Program-made: the position numbers and the translations under genes
Shown: in pieces, positions 7,139-15,200 of the stretch
Layout: each line of letters starts with the position of its first letter
Numbering within the stretch: the stretch's first letter is position 1
NCBI GenBank assembly: GCA_903835145.1
Contig: CAILMA010000456.1
Span: forward strand, 1 to 17,308
DNA length: 17,308 bases
Direction of reading: 5' to 3'
From: an uncultured Bacteroidota bacterium
GTDB lineage: Bacteria; Bacteroidota; Bacteroidia; Chitinophagales; Chitinophagaceae
The notes under the pieces: generated by a model
What the model was told of the DNA's origin: nothing
What the model saw: only the letters and a program-made list of their open reading frames with translations
Databases searched by the model: none

Positions 7139-9169
7139 ATGAAATTCAGTTTGCAAAGCCCGTATTCACCAGCCGGAGACCAGCCGGAAGCGATAAAATC
7201 GCTGGTTAAGGGCTTATCGGAGGGGGAAAAGTTCCAGACACTGCTGGGCGTTACGGGGTCCGGCAAAACCTTTACTGTAGCCAACGTAGTGCAGCAGGTG
7301 GAGCGCCCTACACTTGTGCTCACCCACAACAAAACACTTGTAGCACAGCTTTACGGCGAGTTCAAGCAATTTTTCCCCGATAATGCGGTAGAGTATTTCG
7401 TATCTTATTACGACTATTACCAGCCTGAGGCCTACATGCCGGTTTCAGGAACGTACATAGAAAAAGACCTAAGTATAAATGAAGAACTGGAGAAGCTCAG
7501 GCTTCGGGCTACTGCCAGCCTGCTGAGCGGCCGGCGCGACATCATAGTCGTTGCCTCAGTATCATGCATTTATGGTATTGGTAACCCGGCGGAATATGCC
7601 AATAGCATCATACGGTTTCAGAAGGGCGACAGTATGGGGCGCAATCAGTTTCTGCACTCGCTTGTAAACTCACTGTACAACCGGAGTCAGGGCGAATTCT
7701 CTCGTGGCACATTCCGGGTGAACGGTGATACGGTTGACATTAACCTGCCTTACGTGGACTATGGCTACCGCATTACTTTTTTTGGGGATGAAGTAGAGGA
7801 AATTGAGAGTTTTGAGACCGACTCAGGCAAGCGGATAGTGACAATGGATCATGCAGCCATTTTTCCGGCCAACCTTTATATCGCCCCGCGCGACCAAATG
7901 GCGCAGATCATCTATGAAATACAGGATGAAATGAACGGGCAGATGGAATATTTCAAGAAAATGGGCAAGCATATTGAAGCCCAACGCATAAAGGAACGCG
8001 TAACCTATGATCTGGAAATGATACAGGAACTGGGCTACTGTAGCGGCATTGAGAACTATTCCCGTTTCCTGGACCGTAGAAAACCGGGCACGCGGCCATT
8101 CTGTCTTATTGATTATTTCCCTGACGATTTTTTGCTCGTTATCGATGAAAGTCACGTAACGATACCCCAGATAAGCGGCATGTATGGCGGTGACCGTTCG
8201 CGCAAGATGACACTTGTTGATTTTGGCTTCCGGCTGCCTTCGGCGCTGGACAACAGACCACTTAATTTTTATGAGTTTGAGTCTATGCTGAATCAGGTGC
8301 TCTTTGTGAGTGCCACTCCGGGCAAGTACGAAATGGAACAATGCGGCGGCGTAGTGACCGAACAAATTGTGCGCCCGACAGGGCTTCTGGACCCACCAAT
8401 TGAGATAAGGCCGAGCATTAATCAGGTGGATGACCTGCTTGATGAAATAGACAAACGTGTAAAAAGTGGGGACCGCGTACTGGTAACAACACTCACCAAG
8501 CGGATGGCTGAGGAGCTGGATAAATACCTGAAAAGGATCAACATCAAATCAAAATACATTCACTCAGAAGTGGACACGCTGGAGCGGGTTGAGATACTGC
8601 GGGATCTGCGGCTGGGGAACATAAATGTACTTGTGGGTGTGAACCTGCTCAGGGAGGGCCTTGACCTTCCAGAGGTATCGCTGATGGCCATTATGGATGC
8701 GGATAAGGAAGGTTTTTTAAGGGATGAGCGCTCTCTCACCCAGATGGCCGGCCGCGCCGCAAGAAATGTAAACGGATTGGTTATTTTTTATGCCGACAAG
8801 GTAACAGATAGTATGCAGCGGACTATTGATGAAACGACCCGCCGCCGGGAAAGGCAGATAAGAAACAATACTGAGAAGGGCATAACCCCAATGACCATAC
8901 ACAAATCCATCGGCGAGATTATGGGTCAGACCTCGGTGCTTGACATTAAGGGTTACGATGAGAATAACGAATACGCTATTAAGGAAGAGGCGCTGAGTTT
9001 GGCTGCAGAGGCACCCGTTGAATACCTCTCTGCGGCACAACTGGATAAACAGATAGCGAAGACCAGGAAAGACATGGATAAGGCCGCAAAAGACCTCGAT
9101 TTTATGGAGGCAGCAAGACTAAGAGACAGCCTGTTTAAACTACAGAAGGAAAAAGAAGCAATGAAATAA
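7139..9169 (+). CDS. uvrB: Excinuclease ABC subunit B
   Basis: This 676-residue protein has the normal UvrB length and all its landmarks. GVTGSGKT at 37-44 is the Walker A loop and YYDYYQPEAYMP at 90-101 begins the beta-hairpin that probes DNA. DESH at 336-339 is the Walker B/helicase II motif, VNLLREGLDLPEVSL is a helicase C-terminal motif, and QMAGRAARN begins at 535 (motif VI). The C-terminal UVR domain (about 637-672, DLDFMEAARLRDSLFKLQKE) contacts UvrC. UvrB takes over lesions from UvrA, verifies damage by local strand opening, and recruits UvrC for dual incision in nucleotide excision repair in the cytosol. The ATG at 7139 begins the conserved N-terminus (FSLQSPYSPAGDQP). The gene stands alone, with neither uvrA nor uvrC beside it, and is followed by a strong terminator. 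I found no convincing promoter in its 182-bp upstream gap. Confidence 0.97.
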   Translation: MKFSLQSPYSPAGDQPEAIKSLVKGLSEGEKFQTLLGVTGSGKTFTVANVVQQVERPTLVLTHNKTLVAQLYGEFKQFFPDNAVEYFVSYYDYYQPEAYMPVSGTYIEKDLSINEELEKLRLRATASLLSGRRDIIVVASVSCIYGIGNPAEYANSIIRFQKGDSMGRNQFLHSLVNSLYNRSQGEFSRGTFRVNGDTVDINLPYVDYGYRITFFGDEVEEIESFETDSGKRIVTMDHAAIFPANLYIAPRDQMAQIIYEIQDEMNGQMEYFKKMGKHIEAQRIKERVTYDLEMIQELGYCSGIENYSRFLDRRKPGTRPFCLIDYFPDDFLLVIDESHVTIPQISGMYGGDRSRKMTLVDFGFRLPSALDNRPLNFYEFESMLNQVLFVSATPGKYEMEQCGGVVTEQIVRPTGLLDPPIEIRPSINQVDDLLDEIDKRVKSGDRVLVTTLTKRMAEELDKYLKRINIKSKYIHSEVDTLERVEILRDLRLGNINVLVGVNLLREGLDLPEVSLMAIMDADKEGFLRDERSLTQMAGRAARNVNGLVIFYADKVTDSMQRTIDETTRRRERQIRNNTEKGITPMTIHKSIGEIMGQTSVLDIKGYDENNEYAIKEEALSLAAEAPVEYLSAAQLDKQIAKTRKDMDKAAKDLDFMEAARLRDSLFKLQKEKEAMK

Positions 9170-9183
9170 AATACGTTAAAAAG

Positions 9184-9221
9184 AAACAGGGGCGAAGTTT
9201 TTCAACTTCGCCCCTGTTTTT
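9184..9221. terminator. Bidirectional intrinsic terminator between uvrB and the giant secreted-protein gene
   Basis: A perfect 16-bp stem (arms 9184-9199 and 9204-9219, GC-rich core GGGGCGAAG) encloses a 4-base loop, TTTC. The plus strand continues with a five-T run (9217-9221). The minus strand continues into a T-rich tract (complement of 9176-9183), so both convergent genes can end here. The stem lies 15 bp after the uvrB stop and 6 bp from the stop of the minus-strand gene. Confidence 0.9.
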
Positions 9222-9226
9222 ACAAA

Positions 9227-12200
9227 CTATTCTTTATTCAATTTCATTGTCTGGATATGACTGTCATCGGCGTAACGAATGAAGTAAATACCCGAAGCGA
9301 AAGCAGAAACATCAATTTCAACTTTGTCTCCCTGCATCTGTGTTTTGTTTATAGCCTTACCAGTAAGGTCGCTTATCACAACCGTTCTGTTGCTGCCACC
9401 GCCAGCAACTTTTACCGTTAAAATGCCTGTTACAGGATTCGGATAGGTTTGAATATCAAATACGGAACTACCAACTACCGCCACACCAAGGTTCGTGGTC
9501 GTGAACGGTATGGAAACACAAGTTGCATAAACACCTGTAGCACACTCGGTGCTCACATGGGCGTAATACAAGGTGTGTGGGCTAAGGCCAGTTAAGGTAG
9601 CGCTTGTAGATGCCGTAAAGGTGCCTGAGCCTGCAGCAGGGCAAGAAGGGGAATTATCGACAGAATAATAGTAACCGAGTGCACCGGAAACGGCAGACCA
9701 GCTAATAGAAGCACCATTATCAACAATGCCGGTAACTACCACCGGGCCGGCAGTATCACAAACAACCGTTGTGAAAGGAATTGTAGTCCAGCCGGAATAG
9801 ACGCCGGCACCGCAATAGACCCTGATATGGGCATAATAAGTAGTGCCCGAAGTAAGCCCGGTTTCTGTAAGTGTATTGAGCCCTGTAAATGTTCCTGATG
9901 ATGGTGCTGAGGCCGAAGTATTAACAGCATACTGGTAGCCACCAGAACAAGTTGAAGCAGTCCAGTTGATGGTGGCACCGGTTGATGTAATACCTGTTAC
10001 CCCGAGCCCTGAAACGGTATCACAAGGCAGCGTATTAAAACGAACTGTTTCCCATGCCGAAGTATCTATAATACTGCACATATGGCGAACGTGCGCATAG
10101 TAAGTAGTACCGGGCGACAAAGTAGTGATACCCGCACCTGCAAAACTTGTAAATGAACTTGCACCTGTAGGCACCGACAACGTATTTACGATATAGAGGT
10201 AACCATATCCCCCGCCTGCGGTCCAGAGAACGGAAGCTGTTGTATCGCAGATAGACGTAACCGTGAGCCCTCTAACCGTGTCGCACGGGAGTGTAGTAAA
10301 CGGCACCGTGGTCCAACGGGAATAACCGCCAGTGCAACCGGTGCGCACGTGAGCATAGTACAAAGTGCTGCTCACGAGGCCAGACACCCCTATGGTTGTT
10401 GACGTCGTGAACGAGCCGGTTCCAGAAGGTGCGGCCGCAACAGTATTTACGACATAGTAATAACCGAGACTTCCGGATACAGGTGTCCAGCTAACGACCA
10501 CGCCCGTATCATTCGGCGTAGCTGTAAGCCCTGCAACTGTGTCGCAATACGGGGTAGTAAACGAAATTGTAGTCCATGTGCTGTAGGCACCGCTGCACTC
10601 ATGGCTTACATGGGCGTAATAAACAGTACCCGGTGTAAGGCCGTGTACATATGCCGAAGAATCCACCGTGGTAGCCCAACCGCTGGAAGGCGCACCCGCA
10701 CTTGTATCTATAATATAGGCATAATTTGAATACCCTCTGATGCTGTCCCACTTAATGCTCACGGAAGTATCAGTAAGTGCGAAATCGCTGAGGTGCGATA
10801 TGGTATCGCAAATGGTGGTAAACGGAATGGTAACCCATGCCGAACGGTTACCGCAAGGGCATTGAGAGCGCACGTGAGCATAATACAATGTGCCCTGCAC
10901 TAACCCGGTAAGGTTTACTGTTGTGTCTGCGAGACTTGTACCTGAACCTGAAGGGGCTGTAGAAGAAGTATCGACCACATATTCATAAACGCTGGAGCCA
11001 GTAACAGTATCCCAATGAATAGTGGCTGAACGGTCGGTGATAGCAGTAGCTGTTAGTCCACTTTCGCTTCTGCACGGCAACGTGGTAAAGGCTTCTGTGA
11101 TCCAACTGGAGAAGTACCCTGCGCCACAGCTGTCTCTCACATGCAGGTAGTAGTTGGTTCCTGATGTGAGGCAACCTGAATGAACGAATGTATCGGTAGT
11201 TGGTGTACCAGAGCCTGTAGGGGCCGATGAAGAAAGGTCAATCACATACTCATAACCGAGCGCACCTGAAAGACGGCCCCAAATGCCCGTAGCATTGGTA
11301 TCTGTAACGTTGATTACTGATGCTGAGCTTATGCTGTAGCACGGCGGCATTGTGATGGTGACAATTTCATCCTGCACTTCCCCACTTGTGATAGAGCCGC
11401 AGGCGCTTGTCGCTGATAAAGTTGAGCCTGATTCTGCTGTCATAACCCGCATACCGGTAAGCCCCAGCGAAGAAGAGTACGGAATATTCAGGCTCGCGCT
11501 CCAACTGCTATGGTCAGAACTTTCGGTGAGCGGCGTGTATTCCGCAGAGTCAAACACGCTGTTGTGGTTGTAATCAATCCAGATAGCCGCGGCAGCAATG
11601 GTGTGGACGGTATAGTTCACGTAAACCGTGGTCGCATAGGAACTCCCTTTTTGCATGGAAGCGGTATTATAAGAAGGCGTTGGCGGAACAGCAACATATC
11701 CGTTAGAATCCGGATGCTGAACCGGAATATACATAGTAGTTCCAACTATAGAGGTTATTACAATGTCTGTATCGCCGCCGGTTGACATTAATGACACTCC
11801 GGTTGGCGGCGAGCAGTAGCAACTGTCAAACGGATTTTCAGTAATGGTCTTGATATTGGTTGTATCAGTTAATCCACTTGCTGCACAACGGGCAACAAGG
11901 GCATAGTCAGTGCTCAAAGTCTGACCAGTTACAGCGTAACTGTGAGCAGTAGCTCCGGAAATAGAAGAGAAAGAACCAGAACCTGTGTTCCGTTTAATCC
12001 ACTGATAGGTTACACCTGAAGCAACAGAAAAGCTGTCGTTAGTGAGCGTGAAGGACATAGATGGACAGGCAAAAGGAGTAGAGCTAACAACAACGCCTGC
12101 ATTCGGGGTACCCGAGCAAAGCACGAGGGTGTCAATTGTCATTTTCAGGTCGAACGTCTGGCTGTTACCAATATCGGTGCATGCATCAGTCGAGCTGAGC

Positions 12201-15200
12201 GGATAGGCGGCCTGTGTGGCCCTGATCCTTACCCCTGTGATACCCGTGTCGGCTGAACCCGGGATGGTAAATGATGTAGATGTTGCCGTGCCAGATGCAG
12301 TGTTGGTATCGATGCGAATGTACTCTGACGCCTCAAATGTACCATCATGGTTGTAGTCAATCCACATACCGGCATTGAAATTGGAACCGCCCGTTACGTG
12401 GAGGTTGATATTGTACGGCAGTGAACGCTGAATAACGCCCGTAGAGTCACCTACCCTGCCGAATACACGGTATGGAACCGATGAGGGGCTTGCTATGTGA
12501 AGTGCAGAGCCGGGAATAGCAATATTGTCGATTTCGGTTGAAGCGCCGGTTGCGCCAAGAGGGCTGCCGCAATAGCAGGAATAATAAGGCGTTTCAGCAA
12601 CTGTAACAGTATCGGAATACCTGCTTGTACTGCTTGCGCCACAGGTTACCATATACACATAATCGGTAGAAACGGACTGGCTGCTGACAACATAAGTAGC
12701 GTTGGTAGCGCCAGAAATGGCTACCAATGCACCTGTGCCAGCTGGCCTTGAATACCACTGGTAGGAGATGGCTACGGCAACTGATGCACCTGTATCTGTG
12801 AGTGTGAAAGCGGTGCCCGCACATATTGCACTGGCACTGGCCGAAGCGCGGCCTGTAGTCGGCGCCCCTGAACATGGTATACCCGGCGCTATGCGCACTA
12901 TATAATCCTGAGTGGCACCAAGATATTCACTTGTGCAGGCATCTGTTGAATTCAGCGCATAGGAATATTGCGTTGTTCTAACCCTGAGGCCCGTGTAGCC
13001 GGTATCGGCAGTTACAGGCACATAAATTGACGCTGTGGACCTTGTACCTGAAGCTATATTAGTAGCTGCAGGGAAATACTCTGCCGCATCAAAGGTGCCG
13101 TTACGGTCAAAATCGATCCATACACCCGCATTATAATTATCACTACCGTTTGAATTCAGTGCAAACGTGTAAGTGAAACCTTGCCGCATAGAGTCGGTTG
13201 TAGTAGCTGTAAGTGGGTAAAACTGCTGGTAAACGGTTGTGTTTCCCGGCATGTAATTGTTAAGTGTTGTAGTAGCAACGGAAACGCTATCCACCGGTGC
13301 GGCCGTTGCACTTGTATTCAGCGTAGTACCATTTACGGGCGCGCAGTAGCAAAGGTAAAATGGCTTCATTGCCATGGTAACGACGCTTGTGGTATCCTTG
13401 CCGCCGCTATAGGTACAGGTGGTCACCAAACGGTAGTCGGATGCAGTAGCTTGTGTGCTTACGGTGAATACGGGAGTTGTAGCACCGGAGATGTTAGTGT
13501 ATGTACCCGACCCAGTCGCTGCTTTTATCCACTGGAAAGTAGTACCGTCCGTGTTGGTTATTCCGGTGGCATTAAGAACAAATGGCTCGTTTTGGCAAAC
13601 AGCACTTACATATGTAACGGCAACGCCAGCCGCAGGAGTACCACTACAAGGGGCCGCGGGGACAATTGTAACCACGTAATCCTGAGTGGAACCGTAAAAA
13701 TAATCGCTGCAACCATCGCCACTGGTAAATGAAGAACCGTCGGCAAGGGTCCTTACCCTCATGCCTGTACGGCCGGTATCAGCACCCTCAGGAATGGTAA
13801 ACGACGAATATGCAGGTGCGCCCGCCACGGAGTGCGTAGTAATGCCAACGAACTCACTATTGTCAAAAGTACCACTGTGGTCATAGTCGATCCAGACGCC
13901 TGCTTTATAATTGCTGGTACCAACCGACTTAATGGCCGCAAGGTAGGTGCTGCCTTGCTTAAGGGTACCTGTAGTACCAATAGAAGTAGGATAAAAACGG
14001 GAATAGATCGCGGTGCTGCCCGGCGTGCGGTTATTTAAGCCAATTGTAGCAACAGAGAAACTATCGATAGGTGCTGCATATGCCGAGTCATTCAGTACTG
14101 TACCTAACAGTGGCGAACAATAACAAAGGAAAAATGGATTTTCAGCTACCGTAGCAACTGTGGCCGTATCCGTGATTCCTGAAAAAGAACAGGAAACCAG
14201 CAGTGAATAATCAGTAGAAACCGACTGCGTAGGAATAGTGTAACTAATAGATGTAGCGCCCGAAATAGCGGAATAAGTGCCTGAGCCAGTAGCTTTCGAT
14301 ACCCATTGGTAAGAGATGCCAAGTGTGTTTGCGGCACTTGTGTTAGTGAGTAAAAAAGACTGACCCGCACAAACTGACGCGACAGACGCCGCCGCGACAC
14401 CCGCAGCGGGCCCTCCTGAACAAGGCGTACCCGGGAGGATATTTATTACGTAGTCGGCTGTTGCCCCGGCATATTCCTCAGCACATGCATCAAAAGCCGT
14501 CATAACCGATGAGTTAGGGATGGTGCGCACACGCATACCAGTCCATCCTGTATCTGAAGTTGCTGGTATAGTAAATACTATAGTGGAAGGTGTGCCAGCA
14601 GACTGATTGGTTACAACTGGCATATACTCCATCGACTCAAATGAACCATTGTGGTTGTAGTCAATCCAAACCCCAGCATTGTAATTGCTCGTACCGTTAG
14701 AATTTATGGTAAGCGCATAGTGGGTACCCTGAAGCATGGTTGCCGTGGTAACGGCAGTGAACGGATAGTACGATGCATAAACACCGGTACCTGTGAAATT
14801 GTCCAGCGTAGTACCTGCAATCGCAACACTGTCAATGGGTGCAGCAGTGGCAAAATCATTCAGTGTAATATTGGTTAACGGAGAGCAATAACACAGGTAA
14901 TAAGGATTCTCGCCAACAGTTACTGCTGCGGAAGTATCTGAGAAACCACCAGTAGGGCAAGTAACGACCAACTTATACTCCGACGCTGCTGTCTGGCTGT
15001 TAACAGTAAAAACTGATGATGTTGCCGCACCAATGGGAGTGAACGGCGCTGAGCTGCCGGCCGCCCTTGTATACCATTGGTAGTTTAGATCGAACGCAGT
15101 AGAATAATGCGACGAACTGATGAAAAAGGGTACACCTGCGCATACGGAATCAACAGAAGCATATGCTGTACCTGCTGATGGCACCCCACCACAGTGCGCA

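Noticed and set aside
7823..8365. 180-codon minus-strand frame inside uvrB
   Set aside because: It is a shadow of the highly conserved uvrB reading frame, with no recognisable protein features.
13181..13732. 183-codon plus-strand frame inside the giant gene, and several similar frames across it
   Set aside because: Their Cys/Arg/Ser-rich, low-information translations are the antisense of the repeated GEVED and Ig-like modules.
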